A stretch of DNA of 64,000 nucleotides, from assembly GCA_965658375.1 (NCBI GenBank), contig CBFHSD010000010.1, forward strand, positions 1 to 64,000. Direction: 5' to 3'. Of the stretch, positions 1 to 10,600 are shown one piece after another. The translations under genes were made by a program, and so were the position numbers. Each line of letters begins with the position of its first letter. Within the stretch, counting starts at the first letter, position 1. Under the pieces are notes generated by a model. The model was not told the DNA's origin. It made no database searches and worked only from the letters and a program-made list of their open reading frames with translations. The stretch comes from CBFHSD01 sp965658375. GTDB taxonomy: Bacteria > Bacteroidota > Bacteroidia > Flavobacteriales_G > Salibacteraceae.

Positions 1-377
1 TCTAGAGATGCAATAATGGAGGTCAAATGTCCTTTGGGTGCAATAGCGCCATAACCCACGGTAGTAAAGGTTTGAGAAGAGAAATAGAAGGCATAAAGAA
101 ACTGGTCCACTAAAGAACCTTCAGGAGGCACGCTTAGACCTTCAATTCCTACCAAGAGATAAATACCGGCAAAAAAGCTATTGATAATTAAAAAAGCGAT
201 GAAAATCATGAAGATGAAATAGCCCCATGACATGTTCACCATCACAAGGTAAAAATCTGAAGTGGTGAACTGCAGACCCTTTTTTATGGTGTTAAGGGTA
301 CCATCTTTATTGATAAATCGTTTGGTTTGAGTCTCGTATACTCTACCAAAACCGGGGTCTTTTGTCTGTTTACTCAA
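1..377 (-). CDS. Inward-rectifier (Kir-type) potassium channel, N-terminal part
   Basis: This is the 5' part of a K+ channel gene whose 3' end lies outside the window. It reads from a TTG at 377, because an in-frame TAA sits two codons upstream and no earlier ATG exists. The product shows the Kir N-terminal motifs DPGFGR and NKDGTLN (slide-helix region), a first membrane helix, a turret, and the selectivity filter TTVGYGA near residue 110. The filter identifies a K+ channel, and the N-terminal motifs make it a bacterial KirBac type rather than a voltage-gated one. The cytoplasmic Kir domain should lie beyond the left edge. It is divergent from the DUF2723 gene at 515. The start is less certain than the family. 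Confidence 0.85.
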   Translation of the reverse strand, partial: MSKQTKDPGFGRVYETQTKRFINKDGTLNTIKKGLQFTTSDFYLVMVNMSWGYFIFMIFIAFLIINSFFAGIYLLVGIEGLSVPPEGSLVDQFLYAFYFSSQTFTTVGYGAIAPKGHLTSIIASL

Positions 378-514
378 TGCTTAACAAGGTTTAACTCAGC
401 AATTAACAAAGTAGCTGAACGATAGGGTAAATATAATTTCTTTTTTTGCCTTACTTTGACCCGCTTATAAAATGAACACAGCAGAATATTCTGCACAAGT
501 AAGGTATTGATTAT

Positions 515-3500
515 ATGGATTTTAAGAAGCTGAATCTCATAGGAGGATGGTTATCATTTGCGATTGCATTAGGAGTTTACCTCTCTACCGTAGAACCCAC
601 TACTAGTTTTTGGGATTGTGGAGAGTACATTGCGACATCAAATAAACTTGAAGTTGGTCACCCACCAGGTGCACCAACATTTATGATGATAGGCCGAGTA
701 TTTAGCATGTTTGCTGCTCCAAGCAACGTAGCTTTAATGATCAATGGTCTATCTGCTTTGTGTTCAGCTTTGACCATTTTATTCCTTTTTTGGACCATTA
801 GCTACTTGGCCAAAAAACTGGTTCCCGAAGAAGAAATTACAGGAGCCAATCTAACAGCCGTGTTAGGGAGCGCCTTTGTGGGTGCTATGGCCTTTACCTT
901 TAGTGATACTTTCTGGTTCTCTGCAGTTGAGGGCGAGGTTTATGCCATGTCTTCTTTCTGTACAGCCCTCGTTTTTTGGGCCATTTTGAGATGGGAAGTA
1001 GTAGCCGATGAGCCGCATAGTAACAAGTGGCTCATTTTTATTTGGTACGTTATCGGTCTTTCTATCGGTGTTCACTTATTGAACTTATTGGCCATTCCAG
1101 CAATTACATTTGTATACTATTTCAAACGTTACGAGGTGACTCAAAAGGGGCTCATCATCGCGTTCGTTACATCAATAATTCTTTTAGGTGGCGTTCAACT
1201 AGTTCTGATTCCACAAGTCATAAATATTGCAGCAGTATTTGAACGCTTGTTTGTCAATGGTTTCGGATTCCCATTCCATATGGGTTCTGTAATTTTTGGA
1301 CTTATGCTCATTGCAGCAATTGTTTTCTTGATTCGCTATTCGCAAAAAACAAAGAATGTATTGCTCAATACCTCTATACTGAGCTTTACAGTTCTCATGA
1401 TTGGATACACTTCTTTTGGGATGATTATGATTCGTTCGAATGCAGATACACCTATCAACGAGAATGATCCATCTAACATGGTAAACCTGTTGTCTTACTT
1501 GCAACGTGAGCAATATGGCGACATTCCTCTTGGTAGCGGTCAGTATTGGGGAACCCCACTTGACCGCTCTGATATGTATAGCGATGGTAAACCAGTTTAT
1601 TATCCAGATGCTGAAACTGGAAAGTATGAGATAGCAGATGACCGAAAAGGTTCTGTACCCAATTATGCCAAAGAATTGTCAATGCCTTTCCCACGTATGT
1701 GGAGCTCGAAAGGGAACCATATAAAAGCCTACAAAGCATGGACAAATTTTGAAGGGAAGCCAGTCAGGTACCAGGGCCCACAAGACGCAGAGCCACGTAT
1801 TTACAATAAGCCTAGTATGGGTGAGAATTTAACCTACTTCTTTAATTACCAAGTGTATTGGATGTGGGGGAGATACTTCCTATGGAATTTTGCAGGAAGA
1901 CAAAACGACATTCAAGGCCATGGCATTGATCAAAACTCTTTGACCGATGGAAACTGGGCCTCTGGAATCAACTTCTTTGATGAAGGAAGAATGGGGAATA
2001 CAGACAATTACCCTTCTGAGTTAGAAAATCACAAAGCGTATAATAAATACTATTTCTTGCCATTGATTCTTGGTTTACTAGGACTTTTCTTACAAGCCAA
2101 GTATGATTGGAAGGGAGCCTTGATTGTTGGCCTTTTATTCGTGTTTACAGGCTTAGCCATTGCGGTTTATCTAAATATGTACCCTTACCAGCCTAGAGAG
2201 CGTGATTATGCCTTTGTAGGTTCGTTCTTTGCCTTTGCCATATGGATTGGCTTAGGTGTAATGGGCTTGTATGTGAATTTGCGAGATAAAATTTCTCCAA
2301 GTGCATTGGCAGGAGGTCTAACAGTGGTTAGCTTATTTTTGGTTCCAGGTGTAATGGCCAAAGAAAACTGGGATGATCATGATAGAAGCGATCGTTATAC
2401 GGCTAGAGAAATTGCACGTAACTATTTAGATTCCTGTGCTCCAAATGCTATTTTATTTACGAATGGAGATAATGACACCTTCCCGCTGTGGTATTTGCAA
2501 GAGGTAGAAGGGTACCGAACGGATGTTCGTGTGGTGAACTTGATGCTTCTAAATACAGACTGGTACATCAAGTCAATGTCTAAAACAGCATACGACAGTG
2601 AAGCATTGCCGATTAGTTTAGAAATGAAGCAATACCGCCAAGGTACAAGAGATGCCATTCGCTTTATGCAGGTGCCAAGTGTAGACCAAGAAAAGTATTA
2701 CAATATCAATGACATTGTTTCTTTCATATCAACAGATAGTAAGAAACAACAATTAAGAGATGGTCAACGTGTAAATATTATTCCAACCCGTAAGTTTAGC
2801 TTAAAGGTGGATAAGGAGAAAGTCTTGGCAAACGGAACTGTTTCTCAAGCAGACACTGCCAATATTGTTGATGAAGTACGTTGGACTTCAAGCAGAAAGA
2901 ACAGACAAGGACAAGAAACCAAAACGTACATCTTAAAGAACGAAATGGTGCTTTGGGATTTACTTTCTAACTTCAATTGGGATAGACCATTGTACTTCTC
3001 AATCACAATGGGTACAGAGTCTTTCTATGGTTTAGAGAACTATTTCAGACAAGAAGGTTTTGCTTACCGTTTCGTTCCAATTAAAACACCAAAGCCGCAA
3101 TCTGCAATGCGCGAATTTGGAAGTGCAGATGTTGAGAAGATGTATGCGAACATGGTAGAAAATTTTGAGTGGGGTGGATATGAAGATACTACCTTATGGA
3201 TGGATGAGAACAACTTACGTTTCGTAACCAACATTAGGTTTACTTTCTCTCGTTTAGCTAATGAGCTTATTAAGAAAGGCGATTTTGAACGTGCTGAAAT
3301 GGCATTAGACCGTTGTGTTGAAGTAGCGGTGAATAGCAATACCTCTTTCAATCCTACCATGTCTCCATTGATCGAAGCTTACTACAAGATTGGTCAATAT
3401 GAAAAAGGAAACGATTTAGCCATGAAACTCCTGAATAGAGAAAAGGAATATTTGAACTATTACTTTGATCAAGATGATGAGAACTTCAAAATGGTTCTAC

Positions 3501-3640
3501 CAAACGTAAGAAACTCTATTAGCATGGTTGGGCAATTGTCTAATATGACTAAAAACCTTTACCCACAGAGTGGTATTGGTGAAGAAGTGACTGCTGTTTA
3601 TGAAGAAAACATTCAGCTCTTCCAGACAATGGGGAGATAA
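515..3640 (+). CDS. DUF2723 family polytopic membrane protein, GT-C-like
   Basis: This 1041-residue inner-membrane protein has about a dozen predicted membrane helices in its first 600 residues. After them come a large soluble part and TPR-like helices near residues 900-990. The N-terminus carries the DUF2723 signature FWDCGEYI followed by GHPPGAPTF. An acidic pair in the first external loop (here D and E) is also the catalytic pattern of GT-C protein O-mannosyltransferases, so a lipid-linked sugar transferase role is a reasonable inference. Length is usual for Bacteroidota members. A possible promoter element TTACTTTG lies at 451-458. A strong terminator follows at 3660. Family assignment is firm; function is inferred. 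Confidence 0.85.
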   Translation: MDFKKLNLIGGWLSFAIALGVYLSTVEPTTSFWDCGEYIATSNKLEVGHPPGAPTFMMIGRVFSMFAAPSNVALMINGLSALCSALTILFLFWTISYLAKKLVPEEEITGANLTAVLGSAFVGAMAFTFSDTFWFSAVEGEVYAMSSFCTALVFWAILRWEVVADEPHSNKWLIFIWYVIGLSIGVHLLNLLAIPAITFVYYFKRYEVTQKGLIIAFVTSIILLGGVQLVLIPQVINIAAVFERLFVNGFGFPFHMGSVIFGLMLIAAIVFLIRYSQKTKNVLLNTSILSFTVLMIGYTSFGMIMIRSNADTPINENDPSNMVNLLSYLQREQYGDIPLGSGQYWGTPLDRSDMYSDGKPVYYPDAETGKYEIADDRKGSVPNYAKELSMPFPRMWSSKGNHIKAYKAWTNFEGKPVRYQGPQDAEPRIYNKPSMGENLTYFFNYQVYWMWGRYFLWNFAGRQNDIQGHGIDQNSLTDGNWASGINFFDEGRMGNTDNYPSELENHKAYNKYYFLPLILGLLGLFLQAKYDWKGALIVGLLFVFTGLAIAVYLNMYPYQPRERDYAFVGSFFAFAIWIGLGVMGLYVNLRDKISPSALAGGLTVVSLFLVPGVMAKENWDDHDRSDRYTAREIARNYLDSCAPNAILFTNGDNDTFPLWYLQEVEGYRTDVRVVNLMLLNTDWYIKSMSKTAYDSEALPISLEMKQYRQGTRDAIRFMQVPSVDQEKYYNINDIVSFISTDSKKQQLRDGQRVNIIPTRKFSLKVDKEKVLANGTVSQADTANIVDEVRWTSSRKNRQGQETKTYILKNEMVLWDLLSNFNWDRPLYFSITMGTESFYGLENYFRQEGFAYRFVPIKTPKPQSAMREFGSADVEKMYANMVENFEWGGYEDTTLWMDENNLRFVTNIRFTFSRLANELIKKGDFERAEMALDRCVEVAVNSNTSFNPTMSPLIEAYYKIGQYEKGNDLAMKLLNREKEYLNYYFDQDDENFKMVLPNVRNSISMVGQLSNMTKNLYPQSGIGEEVTAVYEENIQLFQTMGR

Positions 3641-3659
3641 GAACTGAAATTCAAATAAT

Positions 3660-3695
3660 AAAGCCCGCTTTACATTTGTAAAGCGGGCTTTTTGT
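3660..3695 (+). terminator. Intrinsic terminator of the DUF2723 gene
   Basis: A perfect 14-bp stem (arms 3660-3673 and 3678-3691, AAAGCCCGCTTTAC and its complement) encloses the loop ATTT and runs into a T-rich tract. It starts 19 bases after the stop codon of the gene ending at 3640. Confidence 0.92.
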
Positions 3696-3760
3696 TTTCT
3701 TCAGGTACAAATATCTTGTAAAGTTCAACACTCTTTTGAATAAAGACTATGTGATAGTTT

Positions 3761-3795
3761 AAAACAAAAAAGGCGCTCATTGAGCGCCTTTTCTG
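3761..3795 (-). terminator. Intrinsic terminator of the GAPDH gene
   Basis: An 11-bp stem (3768-3778 paired with 3782-3792, AAAAGGCGCTC and its complement) has a 3-base loop. On the minus strand it is followed by a U-rich run. It lies just past the GAPDH stop codon at 3814, so it mainly serves that gene. Confidence 0.88.
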
Positions 3796-3813
3796 TATAA
3801 TCGATTCTACTTT

Positions 3814-5271
3814 CTAGTAATAGTGTAGTCTTCTCACCTTAGCAACATATTTCGCTAAGCGAATTACTTGCTTCGTATATCCAAACTCATTATCGTACCA
3901 TACATACAACACAATATTGCGTTTGTCGCCATGTACCAACGTTGCGTTACTGTCAAAAACAGAACAACAGCTGTTTCCAATAATATCATTAGAAACCAAT
4001 TCCGGATCCATATTGAAGTTGATTTGGTTCACCAATTCACCTTCTAAAGCAGCCGTTCTCATTGCTTCGTTTACTTCCTCAACACTTGTTTCTTTGTCAA
4101 CTGTTAAGCTCAATACAGCCAATGATCCGTTTGGAGTTGGAACACGTACTGCGTTTGCGGTAAATTTATTTGCTAAAGAAGGCAGTACTTTATTGATGGC
4201 TTTACCAGCACCAGTTTCAGTAATTACCATGTTGATTGCAGCAGATCTACCTCTACGCTCTTTCTTATGCATGTTATCCAACAAATTTTGATCGTTGGTG
4301 TATGCGTGAATTGTTTCAATGTGTCCTTTATCTATGCCAAAAGCGTCATTTACCACTTTCAATACAGGAGCAATAGCGTTTGTTGTACAAGAAGCTGCTG
4401 AGAATACGTTTTCGCTTTCAATGTCTAGCTCTTTGTGATTTAATCCGTAAACAATGTTTGGTACTTCTTTACCAGGGGCGGTAAGAATAACTTTAGAAAT
4501 ACCTTTAGATTTCAAGTGACCACTCAATGCTTCGCGATCTCTGTGAATTCCTGTATTGTCAATCATAATGGCGTTATTGATGCCATATGCAGTATAATCC
4601 ATGTTTGAATAATCAGGCGCTTCAAGAAACTGAATACGTTGACCATTTACAATCAGTGCTTTGTTTTCAAAATCTTCAATGATAGAACCTGGGAACTTAC
4701 CATGAACAGAGTCATTTCTCCATAGAGAAGCACGTTTCTCAAGAATTTTATCATCTACCTTACGTGTTACAATAGCACGTAAACGCAATTGCTGACCGCT
4801 ACCAAACTGGCGCACCAATTCGCGAGCTGCCAAGCGACCAATTCTTCCAAAACCATAAAGCACTACGTCTCTCGGTTCGTTAGATTTATTGTCTGCTTTT
4901 GTGAAGCTTCCAATTTTAGATTCTAAGAAGGCTTTTTTCGAATCAAAGTTCGAACCTTCTTCCAACCATTCAGCGGTTAGTTTGCCAATGTCTAGCTTGG
5001 CCGGAGCAAGCTCCATTGTTACAAGAATTCCAGCAATCTCGGCAGAGTCGAAAATGTTGATGTCCTTTTTTACGATTTTCTTTGCATAGTCATGCAAACG
5101 TAAAACCTCACTCACACTCGCATCTACCAGCGGGTTTCTGTAAATAACAAGTTCAATAGCGTGATCGTACAATAACGATCCCGTATGGTTTATTAATCGA
5201 ACAGCTGCTCTTTCTTGTTCTACTTGATTATGCAACTCTTCTTGATACGTGTCCATAACATTTTCTGCCAT
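3814..5271 (-). CDS. gap: Glyceraldehyde-3-phosphate dehydrogenase, long form
   Basis: The enzyme performs NAD(P)-dependent oxidative phosphorylation of glyceraldehyde 3-phosphate, or the reverse in gluconeogenesis. Residues from about 135 are a standard GAPDH: Rossmann motif GFGRIGR, catalytic motif SAASCTTN with Cys295, His322 in HAYTNDQ, the RGRSAA phosphate site, and the closing WYDNEFGY. At 485 residues it is about 150 longer than classical GAPDH because of a helical N-terminal extension (residues 1-134) without a motif I recognise. Such long forms occur in Bacteroidota. The upstream region holds a possible -7 element TATCTTCG at 5305-5312 (minus). The core function is secure; coenzyme preference and preferred direction are not readable here. 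Confidence 0.95.
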   Translation of the reverse strand: MAENVMDTYQEELHNQVEQERAAVRLINHTGSLLYDHAIELVIYRNPLVDASVSEVLRLHDYAKKIVKKDINIFDSAEIAGILVTMELAPAKLDIGKLTAEWLEEGSNFDSKKAFLESKIGSFTKADNKSNEPRDVVLYGFGRIGRLAARELVRQFGSGQQLRLRAIVTRKVDDKILEKRASLWRNDSVHGKFPGSIIEDFENKALIVNGQRIQFLEAPDYSNMDYTAYGINNAIMIDNTGIHRDREALSGHLKSKGISKVILTAPGKEVPNIVYGLNHKELDIESENVFSAASCTTNAIAPVLKVVNDAFGIDKGHIETIHAYTNDQNLLDNMHKKERRGRSAAINMVITETGAGKAINKVLPSLANKFTANAVRVPTPNGSLAVLSLTVDKETSVEEVNEAMRTAALEGELVNQINFNMDPELVSNDIIGNSCCSVFDSNATLVHGDKRNIVLYVWYDNEFGYTKQVIRLAKYVAKVRRLHYY

Positions 5272-5484
5272 GATTTTTCGCTTTTAGATTGTTCAATTTG
5301 GGCGCGAAGATACTTCTTTTTCAAGTTCGGTATATCGGGGCTTGAGAACTGATAATTAGAAAGATAAGTGTTGATTCGACACTTACATTTCAGGGAATTA
5401 TTGATAAATAATTTTGAGCAGAACTATTGATAAACATCCGTCTTTAAAGAATCAATTTATCACCGTGTTTTAATCCAGAAACAA
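5272..5484. other. Intergenic region upstream of gap with a dyad and a direct repeat
   Basis: This 213-base stretch lies between two minus-strand genes. It contains a 7-bp inverted repeat TAAGTGT/ACACTTA (5365-5371 and 5379-5385, 7-base spacer) and an exact 10-base direct repeat TATTGATAAA at 5399-5408 and 5425-5434. No open reading frame or RNA gene is evident. The dyad lacks a U-tract, so a protein-binding site is as likely as a weak terminator for the gene at 5485. Confidence 0.4.
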
Positions 5485-6948
5485 TTACTCAAGAAGCTGA
5501 AAATTATGAAATTCCAACAGTTCTCGACTCGGATTTTCGCAATAGAAGTAGGGCGATTCGACTCTTACGCATCCACTCGCAGAGTCTGTAGAACTCATTT
5601 GGTAAATACCAAGGTATGCGCTTTGATTTGGAGTTTTTTCCCAAGTCATTTGTACGTCCTCTATATACGGTTGGTAGCGATCGTTCTTTGAATGATATCT
5701 AGCAATCAGCTTTTCATTGGATAAGAACATCAGTTTCCATTGGAGCAAACCATTGTCGCAAAACAAATGTGTAATGCCATTTTCTTCCAATTGAACAACC
5801 AGCTTTTCTTGTGCATGATCTTCTTCAAAAGAATAGCTCTTAAAGTCAATAACCGATACACTGCCCAATGCAATCAAAAGAAGGATGTTAAGGTTCATCC
5901 ATCGGTTTATCCTCATTTCTTTCACAATAAAAAAGAAGGAGAATAGTGTGAAAACACCTAAAGGCAATAAGTACCTCGCGTTATTGGCATCTGTAAAAAA
6001 TGCGACTGCAATGTAAATGAAGGGTGAACCCCAAATTCCAAGCTGTTTCAAGCCCCATTTCTTTTTTGAAAACTGAAATGCTCCAAATCCGAAAAGGCTT
6101 GTTAAACCTATAATGTAAATCCAAGAAAGTATTTCAATTATTTCAGAAGGTTGAATGTATTCTCCATACAAATAGGTCCCAGTTAAGTTGATGAAAATGA
6201 GTTGAGAGACCTTCTCTAAACTGTTGTTTTCAAAGAATTCAAGCGCGAGAACCTGAGGTTCCCAAAAATGACTGAGGGGCAATTTAATCCAGTAGAATAG
6301 AAGTGATGCGCAAATGAGTCCTAGGATTAAAGCAAGCTTAGATTTTATACTGGTTTTAAACACAATTGGAAAGAAAAGAATAGGCAAAAGACCTACCAGC
6401 CAAAGCGCTTGAGCTTGATAAATAAAGACAATGAGAACTCCTACAATACCGGTTTTCACCCTTTTATGTATCCCCTTATGAAACAGGATGTAACTGGCAA
6501 AAAAGGTGAGTACAAAACCACTTAGGTAACCGCCTCTTGCTTTCATAGACCACAAGTAAAAGAAAGGAGAACTTACCAAAAGAAGGGTAATGATAACAGG
6601 TGACCATTTTTTGGATGATATAAGAGTGAGGGTTCTGTAGAATAGATACACGCCCAATAGCCAAAGAGCCAACATAGCGCCTTTTAAGGCCAATTTAGAG
6701 ACGCCAAAAAGTGCGAAACTCAAGGCAATAGGAAGCACTTCAAAAAAAGAGAAGCCGTAAGACTGACCATAGAAAAACAGCGGAAATTCTTGGCCTACTA
6801 AGAGATGTTTCGCCATCAACCCTACAATACTTTCGTCACCGTCTAGGTTGAAATTCACACTCAAAAAAAGAGGGAACCTAAGACCAATGGCCAATACATA
6901 AACGAGAAGAAATGGATAAGATGATATGAATGATTTGATAGCTTTCAT
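5485..6948 (-). CDS. GT-C family membrane glycosyltransferase-like protein (GT39/ArnT-like)
   Basis: This 487-residue protein has about ten or more membrane helices. Near residue 38, in the first external loop, is DGDESIVG, the acidic pattern of GT-C enzymes, followed by PLFFYGQSYG. Members transfer sugars from polyprenyl-phosphate donors on the periplasmic face of the membrane. The C-terminal roughly 120 residues are soluble. It lies 60 bases downstream of the small membrane protein gene at 7009-7530, on the same strand, so the two may be co-transcribed. The acceptor cannot be inferred. Two other GT-C-like proteins occur in this window (515-3640 and 32469-33899). Confidence 0.7.
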   Translation of the reverse strand: MKAIKSFISSYPFLLVYVLAIGLRFPLFLSVNFNLDGDESIVGLMAKHLLVGQEFPLFFYGQSYGFSFFEVLPIALSFALFGVSKLALKGAMLALWLLGVYLFYRTLTLISSKKWSPVIITLLLVSSPFFYLWSMKARGGYLSGFVLTFFASYILFHKGIHKRVKTGIVGVLIVFIYQAQALWLVGLLPILFFPIVFKTSIKSKLALILGLICASLLFYWIKLPLSHFWEPQVLALEFFENNSLEKVSQLIFINLTGTYLYGEYIQPSEIIEILSWIYIIGLTSLFGFGAFQFSKKKWGLKQLGIWGSPFIYIAVAFFTDANNARYLLPLGVFTLFSFFFIVKEMRINRWMNLNILLLIALGSVSVIDFKSYSFEEDHAQEKLVVQLEENGITHLFCDNGLLQWKLMFLSNEKLIARYHSKNDRYQPYIEDVQMTWEKTPNQSAYLGIYQMSSTDSASGCVRVESPYFYCENPSRELLEFHNFQLLE

Positions 6949-7008
6949 GAATGCAATGCAATGATAGCGAGTAAGCAGCGATCAGCATATCTTCTTATTC
7001 AAAGGATT

Positions 7009-7530
7009 CTATTCCAAATGACGGTCTATGGTTTCTTGATAAGCATCTTTTTCAGGTGTTCTAAACAGCAGCCAACAAACAAAAGCTCCTAATGCAATAA
7101 AGATAATAGGAGAGAGCAGCACCCATTGGATGGAAGAGCTTGGAGTAAAGTCTCTTTCTAAAGAGGTAATTACCATTACAAAGCGTTCAAGATGAAAGCC
7201 TAAGCGCATGGCTATTGAGATAAAAAAAACAAAGCTAACACGCTTACCAAATGCGGGAATTAGCATAGAAAGTGGGAGAACACAAGACGCGATTGAAAGT
7301 AAGATATAAGCCCAGCCATACGCGCCTTGAACGCGTAAAATCACTGCTTGTGCCTCAGAATCCATGAACAAGCGTAAGCAATTGGTAATTGCTAAACCAA
7401 TAAGCACCCATTTAATGATGTTGAGCAATCGATTGATGCGTGCTGTATCTCTTTTTTGTTTTTGAAAAACAAACAACATCAATAAAAAACCAGGAATAAA
7501 AAACGATAAGATGGAAGAGATTTCAAGCAT
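7009..7530 (-). CDS. Small multi-pass membrane protein of unknown function
   Basis: I do not recognise this 173-residue protein. It has about four to five hydrophobic segments, a basic first loop (QKQKRDTARINR) and a charged C-terminal tail. Its N-terminus sits 124 bases from the divergent dnaE gene. It lies upstream of the GT-C gene ending at 5485 on the same strand, with a 60-base gap. No catalytic motif is visible. Confidence 0.6.
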   Translation of the reverse strand: MLEISSILSFFIPGFLLMLFVFQKQKRDTARINRLLNIIKWVLIGLAITNCLRLFMDSEAQAVILRVQGAYGWAYILLSIASCVLPLSMLIPAFGKRVSFVFFISIAMRLGFHLERFVMVITSLERDFTPSSSIQWVLLSPIIFIALGAFVCWLLFRTPEKDAYQETIDRHLE

Positions 7531-7654
7531 AACGCAGCAAATAAAAGCCTAATATTTTAACCTTCATCATTTTTCATTTCTTATCAACAGCAGCCCTTTT
7601 TCTTGAATGCTTCTCGTATTTTAGTAGGTCACTTTTTAATGCAATAAGCACGCG

Positions 7655-10600
7655 ATGTATTTAGTTTTTGATACCGAAACAACAGGACTTCCTAAGAATT
7701 ACAAAGCCCCCGTCAGCGATAGCGATAACTGGCCAAGATGCGTGCAATTGGCTTGGCAGATTCATGATGAATCGGGCGAACTGGTTGAGGTCAAAAACTA
7801 CATCATCAAACCCGAAGGTTACACCATTCCATTCTCTGCCACAAAAATTCACGGCATCTCTACAGAGCGCGCAGAAAAGCAAGGGGTAGATCTGCAATTT
7901 GTCTTAGATGAGTTCAATAAAGTGCTAGACAAATGCCAATTTGTGGTAGGGCACAATATTGAATTTGATATCAACATTGTAGGTGCAGAATACCACAGGA
8001 AATCTACCGAAACGAAAATGATGGATATATCATCATTGGATACATGTAGTGAAAAAACAGCTTTACTGTGTCAAATACCTGGTGGTAGAGGCGGTAAGTT
8101 CAAACTGCCTCAATTGGGCGAATTGCATCAGTTCTTATTTCAAGAGAAATTTGCTGAAGCACACAACGCCTCTGCCGATGTAGAAGCTACCACGCGTTGT
8201 TTCTTAGAATTGATTCGCAGAGAACAGTTTACGGAAGAAGAACTGCAGCAAGAAAAAGGCTACCTCAAAGCATTTAGAGATAAAAACCGCGAACCGTTTG
8301 AGTTAATTGGCTTAAACATACAGCCGTACTCGGCACAAGAAGTTGATTTTACCGAAACAAAAACAAAGAAAAAAGGGGTTTCAAAAGCTGCGAAGAAAGA
8401 AAACATTGCAGCCTTAGAGGATGTGCCTTTTTCACACTTACACAACCATACACAGTTTTCTGTTTTGCAAGCCACTATCCAGATTAACAATATGGTTAAA
8501 AAGGCGGCAGAAGAACAAATGCCGGCTCTTGCCATTACTGATCATGGAAACATGATGGGAGCCTATGTTTTTACCGCAGCGGTAGATAAACACAACAAAG
8601 GGGTTCGCTCTAGAAATAAAGAAAGAGAAGAAAATAGAGAGGCACTTCGAGAACAAGAAATCACTCCTATTGTGGGGTGTGAGTTTTTTATCTGTGCCGA
8701 CCGAAATGACAAATCGCACAAAGACAATGGGCATCAAGTAGTTTTACTTGCTAAGAACAGAAAAGGCTATCACAACCTCGCCAAGATGGCGTCTATCGCA
8801 TTTACAGAAGGCTATTATTACGTTCCTCGAATAGATAAATCTGTAGTAGAACAATACGCTGAAGATTTGATATGCCTTTCAGGAAATTTATACGGTGAGA
8901 TTCCTGGTAAAATCCTTCATGTTGGTGAGAACCAGGCAGAAGAAGCATTGCTTTGGTGGAAGAGCTTGTTTGGTGACGATCTCTATTTAGAGTTGATGCG
9001 TCACGGTTTAGAAGAAGAGGACCACGCCAACAAGATTATGTTGGATATGGCCAAAAAGCACGAGGTAAAAGTGGTGGCATCCAACAATAGTTATTATTTG
9101 AACCAAGCAGATGCTAATGCTCATGATATTTTGTTATGCATCAAAGAAGGAGAACGCCAATCTACTCCTATAGGAAAGGGGAGGGGCTTCCGCTATGGCT
9201 TCCCCAATCAAGAGTTTTATTTCAAGACCCAAAAGGAAATGAAAGAGCTCTTTGCAGATTTGCCCGAAGCCATTGAAAACACCAATGAAATAGCCGCCAA
9301 ATGCGAAGGTTTTACCTTGGCAAGAGATGTACTGTTACCCAAATACGATATTCCAGAGCAATTTGTTCATGCAGAAGATGATGCAGATGGCGGTAAAAGG
9401 GGAGAAAACGCTTTCTTGAAACACCTTACTTATGAAGGTGCTAAAAAACGATACGGTGAAGTAACTCCAGAAATAGCAGAACGTTTAAATTTTGAATTGG
9501 CCACGATTGAGAGAACGGGTTATCCGGGTTACTTCTTGATTGTACAAGATTTCACAACCGCAGCGCGCGAAATGGGCGTTTCTGTTGGTCCTGGAAGGGG
9601 TTCTGCTGCGGGCTCTGCCGTAGCTTATTGTATTGGGATTACCAATGTAGACCCTATTAAGTACGATTTGCTTTTTGAGCGTTTTCTAAACCCAGATCGT
9701 GTAAGCTTACCCGATATTGATATTGATTTTGACGATGAAGGTCGCCAAAAGGTGATTGATTATGTGATTGATAAATACGGGTCTAACCAAGTAGCACAAA
9801 TCATAACCTATGGCAGCATGGCGGCTAAGTCGGCCATTAGAGATGCAGGCCGTGTGTTGGAGTTGCCGCTTCCAGATACAGACAGGGTAGCCAAGTTGGT
9901 TCCCGACATGATGAAGCTCAACAAGATTTTTGGGCTTGACGACAAGGCACTTAAAGACAAGCTCAAGGGCAACGCAGATGATTTAAAACAAGTAGAGGAA
10001 CTCAAGAAGATAGCCGAGGAGAATACTTTAGAAGGGAAAACCGTGAACCAGGCCAGAATCTTAGAAGGATCAATGCGTAATACGGGAATTCACGCCTGCG
10101 GAGTCATCATTACGCCAGATGACATAACCAACTTTGTACCAGTAGCTTTAGCCAAAGATTCTGACATGTACTGCACCCAGTTCGATAATGCTGTGGTAGA
10201 AGATGCAGGTCTGCTAAAGATGGATTTCTTGGGTCTAAAAACTTTGACACTGATTAAAGATTCTGTGCGTATTGTAAAAGAGCGCCACGATATAGATTTA
10301 GATCCGGATAGTTTTCCTTTAGACGACACACCCACCTACGAGCTTTTTCAGCGCGGGGAAACCGTTGGTATTTTCCAGTATGAATCTGCAGGAATGCAGA
10401 AGCACATGCGGAATTTAAAGCCAACCACATTTGCCGATCTCATTGCCATGAACGCCTTGTACCGTCCAGGTCCCTTAGAGTATATTCCATCATTTATTGC
10501 CCGTAAACACGGTGATGAAGAAATTGCATACGATTTACCCGAAATGAAGGAATACCTAGAAGAAACCTACGGTATTACGGTATATCAAGAGCAAGTGATG

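Noticed and set aside
1199..1513. Minus-strand frame of 104 codons in the DUF2723 gene
   Set aside because: It is a shadow of a membrane-helix region; its product has no plausible fold or signal.
3917..4291. Plus-strand frame of 124 codons inside gap
   Set aside because: It is antisense to conserved GAPDH motifs, has no promoter and has no family resemblance.
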